Shown in pieces: positions 12,801-23,528 of a stretch of 64,000 nt of DNA; position 1 is the first letter of the stretch; the number at the start of each line of letters is the position of its first letter. The notes under the pieces are model-generated. The model had not been told where the DNA came from. It made no database searches and was given only the letters and a program-made list of their open reading frames with translations. Source of the stretch: Pteria penguin (taxonomy: Eukaryota > Mollusca > Bivalvia > Pterioida > Pteriidae); assembly GCA_035048485.1 (NCBI GenBank), contig CM068592.1, positions 35,472,001 to 35,536,000 on the forward strand. Reading direction: 5' to 3'. The position numbers and the translations under genes are program-made.

Positions 12801-14837
12801 TAATATACCTTCGATATCCTAAATCATAATCGGTTAATCCAGACTTATTCTCATTCTCAATAATCCCTTTTGTTCTACGTCGCATTGTGTAAAGGGATCA
12901 GAGATGGTTATATAGCAGTACAAATAAAGCACTAGAATGTAACGATATAATAAAACAAGATTATTTACTCGCTACCAGTTTTGTTTATGCATTTGTTTTG
13001 TTACTTCGCTGCATGTAGTTCGTCTTTCTTTTATTTTTCTCTTTAATTTCTTTTTTTTTCTTATTATTAAAAGGAAGTAATGACAACTTGAATTAAATTT
13101 TAACATTTCATGAGATGTTCATAACTTTACATGTAGATCTAATCCAATGTGAAAAAGAAAAAATGGGAAAAATTAATAGATTATGTAATTTATATGTTTC
13201 ATAGGTACGAATTTGTCGAATCACGCGTAGTAAACCTTAATCAATCAAGAATTACGTTAGGAAGCACCGCTTTCCATAATGATTGACCCTCTTTATATGT
13301 AAAATGTTCTATATTTCAGACACAATATTGTTTATTTATCTTTTCTGGCGATTCCTTCGAATTACGTACTCTGATGCAGTTACCTTGATTTCTATACATA
13401 TTTATTGAGTGCATTGTACATTCTATAGAACATGGAAATCATTGTTATAAAAGTTATAACAACATATCACGATGGACATTTGTAGACCTCTGAAAATCAG
13501 GTGATTTGGAAGAGTAAGCATTTCCTGTCAAAGACGAGAGCAGGTGCCCGGGAAGAATAAGCATCTTCTGTCTGAGTGAAGACCAGATGCCCAGGAGGAG
13601 TAAGCATCTCCTGTCAAAGACGAGAGCAGGTGCCCGGGAAGAATAAGCATCTTCTGTCTGAGTGAAGACCAGGTGCCCAGGAGGAGTAAGTATCTCCTGT
13701 CAAAGACGAGAGCAGGTGCCCGGGGAGAATAAGCATCTTCTGTCTGAGTAAAGACCAGGTGCCCAGAAGGATTAAGCATCTCCTGTCAAAGACGAGAGCA
13801 GGTGCCCGAGAAGAATAAGCATCTCCTGTCTGAGTGAAAACCAGGTACCCAGGAGGAGTAAGTATCTCCTGTCAAAGACGAGAGCAGGTGCTCGGGAAGA
13901 ATAAGCATCTTCTGTCTAAGTGAAGACCAGGTGCCCAGGAGGAGTAAGCAACTCCTGTCTGAGGTGAGACAGGTACCCGGGAGGAGTAAGCAACTTCTGT
14001 CTGAGGTGAGAGCAGGTCCCTGGGAGGACAATCTAATTAAAATCTAGCTCTCTTCATTCCATAAACTGCATAGGTGTAGTTTATGGAATAAAAAGGCTAG
14101 TTTTTATTAGTAAGCATGTCCTAGTTGCCTAGGATGAGTAAGCATCTCCTATCAGAGGTGAAAGCAGGAGCCCGAGAGGAGTAAGCATCTTTTGTCACAG
14201 GTGAGAGCAAGTGCCCGAGAGGAGTAAGCATCTCCTGTCACAGGTGAGAGCAGGTGCTCCAAAGGAGTAAACATCTCCTTTCAGAGGTGAGAGCAGGTGC
14301 CCGAGAGGAGTAAGCATCTCCTGTCAGAGGTGAGAGTAGGTGCCCGAAAGGAGTAAGCATCTCCTGTCAGAGGTAAAAGCAGGTGCCCGGGAGGAGTAAG
14401 CGTCTTCTGTCAAACGTAAGACCAGGTGCCCAGGAGGAGTATCTCCTGTCAGAGGTGAGAACAGGTGCCCGGGAGCTGTAAGCGTCTCCAATCAGAGATA
14501 AGACAGGTGCCCAGGAAGAATAAGCATCTTTTGTTAGTGGTGAGTCCAGGTGCCCGGGAGGAGTAAGCATCTCTTAGGTGTGAGACCAGGGGCCGGTGAG
14601 AAGTAAGCGTCTTCTGTCAGAAGTGAGACCAGGTGCCGGGGAGAAATCAGTGTCTCCTGTTAGAGGTAAGCCCATGTGCCCGGAAGGAGTAAGCATCTCC
14701 TAATAGAGGTGAGACCAGGTGCCCGGGAGGAGTTAGCGTCTCTTGTTTGGCTAGCCACATTCACTATTAATGTCCAAATTTACAGAACATAAAATATGAA
14801 CTATACTTACCCTGTTCTGTACTGCGGTTGCAGACAT
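6816..14837 (-). CDS. Uncharacterised coiled-coil, lysine-rich protein (N-terminal 364 residues over seven exons)
   Basis: Not recognised. Minus-strand exons in order: 14811-14837 (ATG at 14837, MSATAVQNR), 11862-12092, 10987-11103, 9183-9338, 8706-8801, 8152-8284 and 6816-7148. All junctions are GT-AG, and phases are 0 through exon 6 and 1 after it, so the frame stays open throughout. Exon 2 is Ser/Thr/Tyr-rich. Exon 3 is basic (KKEKPKKNKRHVARSSSK). Exons 4 and 5 form a strongly charged helix, probably a coiled coil (EQMEKYEIYIKNLHNKVDRQ, EELFEERMKAREEE). Exon 6 has DKFWTDFGEQGITTDIFKRD. Exon 7 is Lys/Asp-rich and disordered-looking, with GRRRKSKKGHNLPPL. No signal peptide or membrane segment is seen. 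The 3' end is unresolved; a candidate stop exon lies at 5229-5242. It converges on WRN. A cytoskeletal or ciliary role would be a guess from composition only. Confidence 0.7.
7230..7452 (+). mobile_element. tRNA-derived SINE, family A, degraded copy
   Basis: A box-B-like 'ggattcgaatcc' is followed by 'aaaccgaggtcccgtgtcac', then 'agatccctcaatttt', 'gccgtcactgtgaaagtaaa' and 'atcgtgaaactgtgg'. The order of blocks is the same as in the better copy at 10565-10832. It sits in an intron of the minus-strand gene, antisense to it. Confidence 0.75.
10565..10832 (+). mobile_element. tRNA-derived SINE, family A, best-preserved copy
   Basis: The tRNA-like head has an A-box-like 'tggataaggtgctcgg' and B box 'gggttcgactccc'. 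A central block 'aaaccgaggtcccgtgtcac' follows, then 'gggtccgttgcaaaggttca' and a tail ending in 'aatcaatcaatcaattc'. The shared central block across copies is typical of metazoan SINE superfamilies with a conserved core; bivalves carry such families. Five copies are seen in this window. Confidence 0.85.
11403..11740 (+). mobile_element. Hairpin-bearing repeat element, copy 1
   Basis: Shares with 19896-20250 a left block ('ttggtttaaaaattag', 'ggtatatctcat'), a middle block, and a right block 'tagattcatt'. Near its right end, 11616-11699 is a near-perfect hairpin with arms of about 38 bp (TATACCAC...GAAAAATG...CGGAA...GCATCAT) around an 'aacg' loop. Transposition is inferred only from there being two copies. 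Confidence 0.65.
12257..12295 (+). repeat. (TTTC)n microsatellite
   Basis: Imperfect run of tttc units with a tttttg interruption, inside an intron. The surrounding intron 12093-13499 is AT-rich and shows nothing else I can support. Confidence 0.8.
13500..14755. repeat. 43-45-bp minisatellite in intron 1 of the uncharacterised minus-strand gene
   Basis: About 27 copies of 'gaggagtaagcatctcctgt' plus 'cagaggtgagagcaggtgcc' and 'cgg'. A 50-bp stretch at 14035-14110 interrupts it. The flanks 'tatcacgatggacattt' (from 13466) and 'ttggctagccacattcac' (14750s) match the single-copy repeat at 6316-6430, so this array grew inside a copy of that dispersed element. Confidence 0.9.
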
Positions 14838-16420
14838 ACTGAATTATAACATGTATTTCCACGGTCTTATTTTTGTTCTGATCCCAGAGGTACGACCACT
14901 TATTGATAAAAATTGAAAACTTTGACTAATGACCGGAGAATTCTGTCCCTTTCTGGTACAAATTTCTATATTCACAGAGTTTCCGACATACACAACTCTC
15001 CAGACGGTTTTTGTATTTCTATCAGATGTATGTCCTTATCAATTTTTGTCAATGATCATTTCGCGGTAAAAACTGCTAAGATACGAAGTTTCACAGTTAT
15101 ACGGATTGTTCGGTTAGATTTCAGACTTTACGGCTTTTCCATCAGTGGAATTTACCGGCGATTGGTCTTGTTCGCTCCTCGGAATTTTCAGGTGAGGCCA
15201 CTGTCTATTCTGTTTCCCAGTAAAACGACTCCCTACCCTGTATGGAGTTTCCCGGTCAAACACCCTCTGTTGTCTGTAGAAATCCCCGGAGGTGATGTTC
15301 GGGTACTTCCACAATACACCAAAGGACTCGCCACTCCGTCAGAGGGTTGGAAAGTGATTAAAGGAATGATTAATCCTCTAACAACAATATATTTATAGTG
15401 TTCATTACAAATACCTATTGTTCTTTTCTGCCATTTAAACGACGTATACATCATATGTACCATGTATTAAATATCAAGTTGAAAATAGAGGTAAATGGAA
15501 ATGTAGAGGGTAGAGAGTAAGGTGAACTTTGGTTAACGTTCACACAGTCAGTATTGCGAGTTATATACATGTACATAAAGTCAGTAATATTTTCATGATT
15601 ATATTTTTTTCATGTATATATATTCAGATGTGGATCCATATACATGTATTGTTTGAATCAAGAGGCTTCGGCACAGACTCGAAAGGATTCAAACCGTTTT
15701 ATTGTAGATAATTTAGAACAATGATTAACATATTGAAATAGTTGGTTATAAAACTCTCAAACATATGCATATCTGCCCCGTAATCGACCTTTCACCCAAA
15801 GTTCTGGAAGTTAAATATCAACAAGGAATTAAACACGGTTGAGAAGGGACCCGTCACTTGCTTTAACTAATGACGTCATCTTTTGAGGAGTCCATGGAAA
15901 TTGCCAAGTATACAGCTAATACTGAATATATTATAAACACTAATAACTCTGATAAAAATTGTTAAAAAAATAAATAACCCTCCATACCACCCCCACAAAA
16001 AAAAAAAAAATAAATAAATAAATAAATAAATAAAATAAATAAATAAAATTAAAAAAAGTGACGATATCTTCAACTACACGTAGTTTCTATGCAAATTTGA
16101 TGGTCACGGATAAAAAAGTGACGGAAAGGAAATCAAAAAGTAGTTTAAGCAACAGTAACCTCGACCTTTGTATTTGGACTCCAGTAAACAGGTCTCTTCT
16201 TCTCTTATAGTGCAAGCCGTCTTCTTCACTACGTCAAGTTTTTGCGTCTAGCTCTGCGCCACAAAGATGCAAAACCTTGACGAAGTGAAGATGAGTGCAA
16301 GTATGGTGGCAACAGACAAGACAAAGTGAACAAAACTAGATCGTTGACGCAAGATCATTATAGGGACCCACACATGCCCTAATAAGTCGGTGTAGCTTGA
16401 CCGGAGAATTATCTCGTGAC
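14838..16420. other. Gene-free stretch upstream of the minus-strand gene
   Basis: It holds the presumed promoter of the minus-strand gene and then AT-rich DNA. Poly-A and (TAAA)n runs lie at about 15997-16050. Open frames at 14913-15463 overlap on both strands and match nothing I know. No RNA gene is seen. Confidence 0.5.
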
Positions 16421-16424
16421 CGCG

Positions 16425-16680
16425 GTGTGTTAGGCTCGTGACTAGTGATGTTTGTCTCGTGACTGGTGGAATTGGGGTCGTGACTGGTGGTGTGTGTTTG
16501 GTCGTGACTGGTGGTGTTTTGGTCGTGACTAGTGGTGTTTGGGTCGTGACTGGTGGTGTGCTTGGTTCGTGACTAGTGATGTTTGGGTCGTGCCTGGTGG
16601 TGTTTGGGTCATAACTGATGGTGTGTTTGGCTCATGACTCTTGGTGTTTGGGTGGTGACTGGTGGTATTTTGGTCGTGAC
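16425..16680. repeat. About 20-bp minisatellite
   Basis: About thirteen imperfect copies of 'gtcgtgactggtggtgtttg', with gtgt-length variation. It runs directly into a degraded SINE at 16684. Confidence 0.85.
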
Positions 16681-16683
16681 CTG

Positions 16684-16896
16684 GGGGTACCGTTTTCGAA
16701 TGTCAGTGTCGCGTGCTCGATGGTGTCTTTTCTGTCGGATGAGACAGTAAACCCAAGATCTGTGTCAAAGTAGACATTGGCTCTCATTGTTCCGCATAGG
16801 GTCTTAATTTCTCTGTAATGGATCAGGCAGATATATGACGTCATCATACATATGTAAGTGAAGACGAACTTAGCGCGGCATAAAACAAAAATCAAA
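16684..16896 (+). mobile_element. tRNA-derived SINE, family A, strongly degraded
   Basis: Recognisable blocks are 'tctgtcggatgagacagtaa', 'ctgtgtcaaagtagac', 'tggatcaggcagatat' and 'gcggcataaaacaaaaatca'. They follow the same order as in the copy at 10565-10832. The head is largely lost. Confidence 0.6.
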
Positions 16897-17627
16897 TCGT
16901 CAGCATAGCAGACAAAAGCTTCCCCTTTGATCGATTCTGGCTGAGGTACTGTTGACATTTGTCGCAATATCTGACCAGATACCCCATCTCTGGCAGCTAT
17001 TTGGACGATAGAATCTTAGGTTTGATAATTTATATGCGATAGAAAAGGTGTACATGTATCTCATAACTAATACTAAAATTGTCCTAATGGGTAAAATACC
17101 TCACGGCAGCAAAATAATAACAAATTTGGTCATAGGCTAACAGCGAGCATTGGAGATATTATCTTGTGATATTATCCTAGTGTCATCGGCAAGAACTGTG
17201 ATATTCTATGTGAATCATCATGCTTCTATGATGAAAACCGATTAAATTATAGACCTGAAAAGTTTTTTTTTATGAAACCTTGACCCTTATACAATAGGAA
17301 TTCTCCTGGAGTCATGAAATGTGTCAAGTCTCGGCACTTTTGGATAGAGTTGGACTAGAATGTGTGGAAAAGTAAATTAAGACAAAGAGTCGTAACTCTA
17401 GTAAAAGTAGGTCCAATGAGAAAAATTCAAACCTGATCTATGGTACATGTAGTTGCTTCAAAAGGGTGTACCAAACGTCAAACAAGGAACTGCAACTCTG
17501 GGAACACTTGTTCTGTAGGTTTTTGTTGATACTAAGTTTCAATCCAGTATCTTATCGAGAGTAAGAAAATTCCAGAAAATTAATTTCAAGGTAATTTGAT
17601 TCTACCAAAAATATGTTATTCCTGGTG

Positions 17628-18085
17628 ATTGATTGATTGGTTGCTATCTTACGTCACTTCACGATTATCTCACACATATAGTGACGGCATCCACCTGATC
17701 CATTGCATAGTTGGTTGGTTGATTGGTGTTTTACGTCGCTTTCAACAATATTTCAATTATATCGCGACATGGAAGCAGGAGGTTACCAACCCCTTAAACA
17801 TAGTGGCGCCACCCGGGAATCGAACCCGGATCGTCAGCGCCGCAAGCCAAACGTTCAACCACTACACCAAGCCTGCTCCTCCATTGCATAGAAATTTACA
17901 CCTTTGCAACGGACCCACCGATGCAGTGAGTGATCTTGTTCGTGTCACGCCTACAATGACCTCAGTTTTAACTGTCTCCTCCGAAAGACACAACGCCGGT
18001 GTGCCCACGGGGGAGTCGGTCCCGGGACCTTTCGAACACGAGCCGAGCACCTCATCCACTAGGCCACCCCCGCTCAATATTCCTT
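17628..18085 (-). mobile_element. tRNA-derived SINE, family A, interrupted by a second SINE
   Basis: Read on the minus strand from 18085: a head with 'ggcctagtggatgaggtgct', then 'gtctttcggaggagacag', 'gatcactcactgcatcggtg' and 'gggtccgttgcaaaggtgta', broken at 'tttctatgcaatgga'. It resumes at 17698 with 'tcaggtggatgccgtcacta' and ends in 'caatcaatc' near 17630. The 17711-17879 element lies in the break. Confidence 0.85.
17711..17879 (-). mobile_element. Nested tRNA-derived SINE, family C, with 12-bp target-site duplication
   Basis: Flanked by identical 12-mers 'tccattgcatag' at 17699-17710 and 17880-17891, which restore the host SINE when one copy is removed. On the minus strand it opens with a tRNA-like head: A-box-like 'tggtgtagtggttgaacg' and B box 'gggttcgattccc'. 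It ends in 'gacgtaaaacaccaatcaac' plus (caac) repeats. The body has 'ttggtaacctcctgcttcca'. It is younger than the SINE it interrupts. Confidence 0.9.
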
Positions 18086-19099
18086 GCGAAATTTGAGCTA
18101 GGTCTGTTTTTGCTGGTGACAAAAATCAAGGACTTATAAATCTTGTTTATAAGTCCCTGTGAAAATGTATCAAACTTCATACCAGTATTTCGAAAGATGT
18201 GTGAAAAAGTACAGAAAAATAACATGAGACAAAGTGACCTTATTCCAGTAAATGTAAGTCAACTGCTACAAAAATCCAACTCAGTCTGTAGTTGTTAGTA
18301 ACCGAGATGTGTGTCAGGTTTCAGTCCAATATCTCAAGAAATGTGTGAAAAAAAGTCTAGAAATTTATATGTCTACATACAGACAAATGGATGGAGGAAC
18401 ACACAACTGGATATATTCTAAAATACCCCAACAACTTTTATTGGAAAGGTGGGGGGGAGCAATTACAATATTTTCAATCTTCTATGGCAAGAGATGAGAC
18501 ATAAGCAAAATGTGTTTTTACTAAATATTTTAAATGGCATGACATTTAGTAGCAGTAGATGACATTTCACACCTCGCACATCTGTAAAGCTACTGACAGT
18601 ATACAGATATAGAAGCTCTTTAGATTTTAAGAGATTTTGACATTGGATACTTGACTTCTTGTATCAGGGTACATACACATCTGTATTCCTCTACTGTCAA
18701 AATAATAACTTCATAACCAGATACTACAGACATGTATGCAGCAAACATGATCTAGAATTCACAAGTGAAATGTTTTGATACTTTTTTTAATCATCAAATA
18801 TATATAATCTTAATACAAACATTTTATCAAACTTAATTTGCGTCAATGATTAATTGTTAACAATTTCATTGCTGCCACATAAGAAATTAATATCTTTCTC
18901 GATAATATCTCATGAAACATGCAAATAACTTTATAAATATACCTCATGATGTTTCTTCATATGTAAAATTTGGTACACAGAAATAACAACATATATATAC
19001 CGTTGCAAATATATATCTTTGAACAAAACTTATGAATCGAAAGATTTCCTAATCAAACCATTTGTTTATTTTAATGAATTTCTAAAAAAAAAAACCAAG

Positions 19100-19570
19100 A
19101 AAAATACTTTTATTTTGACTTTATAATTATCATCAAATTCAGTAATTTTATGATTTTGAACAAGCTGTGTTTGTGAAACACTAATGCCCCTGGCAGCATC
19201 GAAGTCCAAAAAGTTATTTTTAGTGTGAAACTCATTGTTAAGGTCAAAAGATCACAAAGCTTGGTGTCAATTGAAAGGGCTTTATTAGTTGAGTATGCAT
19301 ATAAAATATGAAGTCTCAATCCCTCATAACCCCAAGTCCAAAAAGTTATTTTTTGCCTGAAGGTCATTGTCAAGGTCAAAAAGTCATTGACCTTCGTGTC
19401 ATCTGAAAAGGCTTCATTAGTTGAGTACTCATGTCAAATAATGAAATCTCTATCCCTCACTGTTCAAAAGTTATAGCCAAGGTTAAATTTGACAACAGAC
19501 AGACAAACAAACAAGCAAACAGACAGGACAAAAACAATATGCCCCCAATCTATCGATCCAGGGGCATAAA
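19100..19570. repeat. Dispersed repeat with 'aaggtcaaaaagtcattgac' pieces
   Basis: Two rounds of 'agtccaaaaagttattttt' with 'attgtcaaggtcaaaaag' and 'ggcttcattagttgagta', ending in 'gacagacaaacaaacaagc' and 'atgcccccaatctatcgatc'. The rest of 18440-19895 is AT-rich and shows nothing else. Confidence 0.55.
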
Positions 19571-19895
19571 AATCTTATTAATCTTTTTATAGATGTCACG
19601 GGAAAAGGATTTTCAAAGCATTTGAACTTAATAGTCATATTTGATTAAGTTAGAATATACATAACAGTTTTGTTACTTAAAGCCTTTATATGATATTTGA
19701 TTAGTATCACATAAACACCACGGGGGAAATGCAGGGTAGCAGTATTATATTGTACTCAGTTTGTCCAAATTAATACAGCTAAGTCTATACCAAAAAAAAA
19801 AAAAACAATCCCAAAGAAAAAATCATAATTACAGTTATTTAATGAATATAATTTAGATTCTTTGTTTTATCATTTAATTTTACATGTTAAATGCG

Positions 19896-20250
19896 TTTTA
19901 ATTGGTTTAAAAATTAGGGGTATATCTCATCCACCACATTTTTTGTCAGACGACATAATTTCCCACATTTTTGTGATTGTTATGTCAATATTGATAGTCA
20001 TGCGAAAAAGTTTAGAAATGTTGAAAAAAAGCACAGACAGAACATTCTAATTTATGAGAATATAACCCATGTATGAAATGAATTAAATGTTAAGAGATGA
20101 AACTAATTTTTTTTTGTTGGAGGTGTACCACACAAAAAAAAAAAGATGGAAAATTTATGCATCATGCCCTATACCATTGATGTATTTTTCCATATTTTTT
20201 TGTGGTATACCTCCATACAATGAAAAACAAAATAGATTCATTCATTAAAC
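19896..20250 (+). mobile_element. Hairpin-bearing repeat element, copy 2
   Basis: Same block order as 11403-11740. The hairpin here is 'ggaggtgtaccacacaaaaa' ... 'ttttgtggtatacctcc' with an A/T-rich expanded arm. It ends just downstream of the DUF1295 gene's stop codon. Confidence 0.65.
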
Positions 20251-20383
20251 TATCCAAAGAGACATTGAAAATAACTAATATTAAATGCAGTTTATCATAT
20301 GGATTTATCACAAGCTATCTACAAGCTGATTGGTTTATTGGTTTGGATTATCACTGGTTGGAGAGGTTTATTGGTTGACGGTT

Positions 20384-23300
20384 TTACCAGATGAATGGGA
20401 TGAGCTTGGGTGTTTTCTTAATGTGGGCTAAGTAGGCAGGGTCACTGCCATACCGCCTCATGGCAGTCCTCTCCTGAAGAGGTATCCCGCTCAGTTTGGT
20501 GAGGAGGAATGTGGTGAAGAGAGGAGAGATGATACTGGCATGTTCCCAACCTCGGAGGACTGAGGAAGCACTCACATACAACCCAGTCCACATCATAATC
20601 TCCCCTAGGTAGTTCGGGTACTGTACCACACTCCATAAGCCATGCTGTATAAACTTACCCTACAATAAACAGATAACATGTATCACAAAGACAGGTAATA
20701 AGATCTAACCTTGACAGACTACGGGTGTGCCACACAAGGTCTATGTCACACATATGTGTGTGGTAGCCATCATTGCTTACTGGTGGAAAAAATGAAATGA
20801 ACATCCTACATTAGCAGACCAACACATTCTAAGACAATGAATCAAACTCTGGATGATACAGGTCTGTCACCATTCAGTGAATTCCAAAACTTAAACACAA
20901 TCACCAATGTCTACCACTCTAATACCAATGCCTTTCATAGCTAATAATAGGTGTATATAGGGTTGATTAAAGAAGAACCTACTGACAAAGGTCAAACAAA
21001 CTGGAACAATCAATCTAGAATTTTAATGTGTCAGTGCGACACAAATGCCCCCCCCCCCCCTTCCAGCTAAGATAGTGAAATATAATTGCCAGAGAACTAA
21101 TATTTGAAAATTCAAGAAATTTCTTATGTTCAAGGGCAATAACTGTGTCAGAAATTACCAGGCCACACCCATATTCAAATTTGACCTGCATTTTCCCTTG
21201 ATACATCTATACACCCAATACCAATTTAATCCTTAAACCTTTACAAGGAAAATGAATGGAAACTGTCATTTTAAAGAAATTTTCTATGTTGAAGGGCAAT
21301 AACTTTGTCAAAAATTACTGGACCTCATACATATTTGAAATTGACCTGCATTTTCATCTGATAAATATATACCCAAAATAAATTTAATCCATCAAAGCTT
21401 TATAGAGAAAATGAGAGGAAACTGTCATTTTTAAGAAATTTTCTATGTTCAAGGGCAATAACTCTGTCAGAAATTAACGAACCATACTCATATTCAACTT
21501 GACCTGCATCTTCCTTTGATACACCTGTATACCCAATATCAATTCAATCCATCACACCTTTACAGAGAAAATTGAGTGGAAACTCCATGATGACGAATGA
21601 CAAAATGATGGAACGACGAAAAAGGGTAACACTGTATGCCCCTGGCCATTGCATGGTGGGAGCATAAAAAACCAAATAAATCAAAGTATAAATTCAATGA
21701 AACTAAAACCCGTCAGTGGAAAAATATATTCAGAAGCAATAAACCTAGGTTAAGGTATTTCCACCCTTATTAAACTATGGACAGCCCTGTGTACTTATTA
21801 CATCATATTACGGGGATGTAACAAAAGTTGACAGTGACCTGATAGGAGGATTTCCTACTCAAAACTTTATAAATCACATTTTTATGAGAAAGCCTCAATA
21901 ACGTATATACTTTTGAAAGGGTCTTTTTGAGACAGTCATTTTAGAATTTGTTTAAATTAAAACGGACAAGAAACTAGAAAGTAATGAACAAAAAGAATCT
22001 TGATGACCAAAAATTTGTAATTTTGTATGATTTCATTTCTTAGCTGTTAATATGAATATATTAGTGGTGCTTGATATCGAATGACTCAGAATGAAATACT
22101 GAAAGTGAAAAAGGAAAGAAAATGCCAAAACATATTGAAATAAAGAAGCTGAAATTTTCAGATAAGTTTGTCAGCAAATGAAAGGCTTGACGAATGTTGC
22201 CAAATATGCATATAGCATTAGCATATTATTATATGTGGGCATCAAACTTAACAACAATTATAAGAGCCTCAAAGAGAAAAATCACATACACAATTATGAA
22301 TATGAAACAACAAAATAATATTTATAGTTAAATGCACATAATTTCCACACAGAGGTATACATACATGATTTTCAGGATCTCCCCTGAATTTGGACTTTTG
22401 ATAGTCTGCAATGACCTCAAGGAGGAAGCCTACACCCCACATTCCCCATCCAACATAGTCTCTGGTCCCAACAGGTCTGTCCTCTTTTTTATCATTCAGA
22501 AGTAAAGTTGGCATCAGTGTCAGCATGACCCATAATCCTTAAAACAAAGAATAAAAAACAAACCTAAATATAGTTACAAAATCAAAATCTTGTAACCCTA
22601 CCAATAATAAGAAAATTATAATTGTTACGAAAAAAATTTATTTCAATCATTTATTACACAGGGTCTTGAGACAACCCCTCTTCCGATATATAAAGTGTAT
22701 GCTGTGATTCATTACAAAATATTTGTATTTGTATATCTTTAATCAAGGACTTATATTTTATGTCCTTGTTTAAATGTTTATTTCTGTTTCAGTGATTGTA
22801 TTCTTTCAGAGGACCCGCCTGCGTTTACGTTCCGTAAATCCCTTCACTTTCTGCAGCCGTGTTGTCATGCATACAATTAGCTAATGATTGGCTATTAAAG
22901 TTCTATTTTTGTGGAGCTTGGTTAGCTCAGTCGGTTAGACGGTCGGATGCATAAGAGCTAGGTGATTCGGTACAATAGGTCGTGGGTTCAAGTCCCCATC
23001 TGGGAACGAATATAAGTGAAATATAGGGTGCCTTGTTAGCTGTAGTGTCTTTGTGCTTTATATGTTTCTCTAATTTGTCTTTATTTTCTACAGGTATTAC
23101 TTCGGAGATCCAAGGTCCATTGTACTCCCAGGTGTTTCACTGATTCTATTTGTGCTTTATACGTTTATTTCTCTTTCAGTGATGTATTCTTTCAGAGGAT
23201 CCGCCTGCGTTTACGTCGGGTAAATCCCTTCACTTTCTGCGGCCGTGTTGTCAATCATGCAATTAGCTAATGATTGGCTATTAAAGCTCTATTTTTGTGG

Positions 23301-23439
23301 AGCTCAGGTAGCTCAGTCGGTTAGACGGTCGAATGCATGACAGCTAGGTGATTCGGTACCATAGGTCGTGGGTTCGAGTCCCCGTTGGGGAACGAATATA
23401 AGTGAAATATAGGGTGCCTTGTTAGCTGTAGTGTCTTTG

Positions 23440-23528
<89 letters not shown>

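Larger units (their letters stand above)
17260..18440. repeat. Dispersed repeat of the 'aaatgtgtgaaaaag' type, split by the SINE pair
   Basis: Two stretches, 17260-17600 and 18130-18440, share phrases such as 'gaaatgtgtcaagt', 'atgtgtgaaaaaagtc', 'gagacaaagtgaccttattc' and 'ccagtaaatgtaagtcaac'. A short hairpin ('aaggacttataaatcttgtt') lies at 18127-18160. This kind of low-copy-identity repeat recurs at 19.1, 34.4, 41.5 and 59.5 kb. Confidence 0.45.

Noticed and set aside
17890..18122. Open frames at 17.6-18.1 kb on both strands
   Set aside because: They are inside two nested SINEs.
22911..23010. Possible functional tRNA gene
   Set aside because: A and B boxes are present, but the acceptor arms do not pair and the unit repeats with a long common leader, so a tRNA-derived repeat is more likely.
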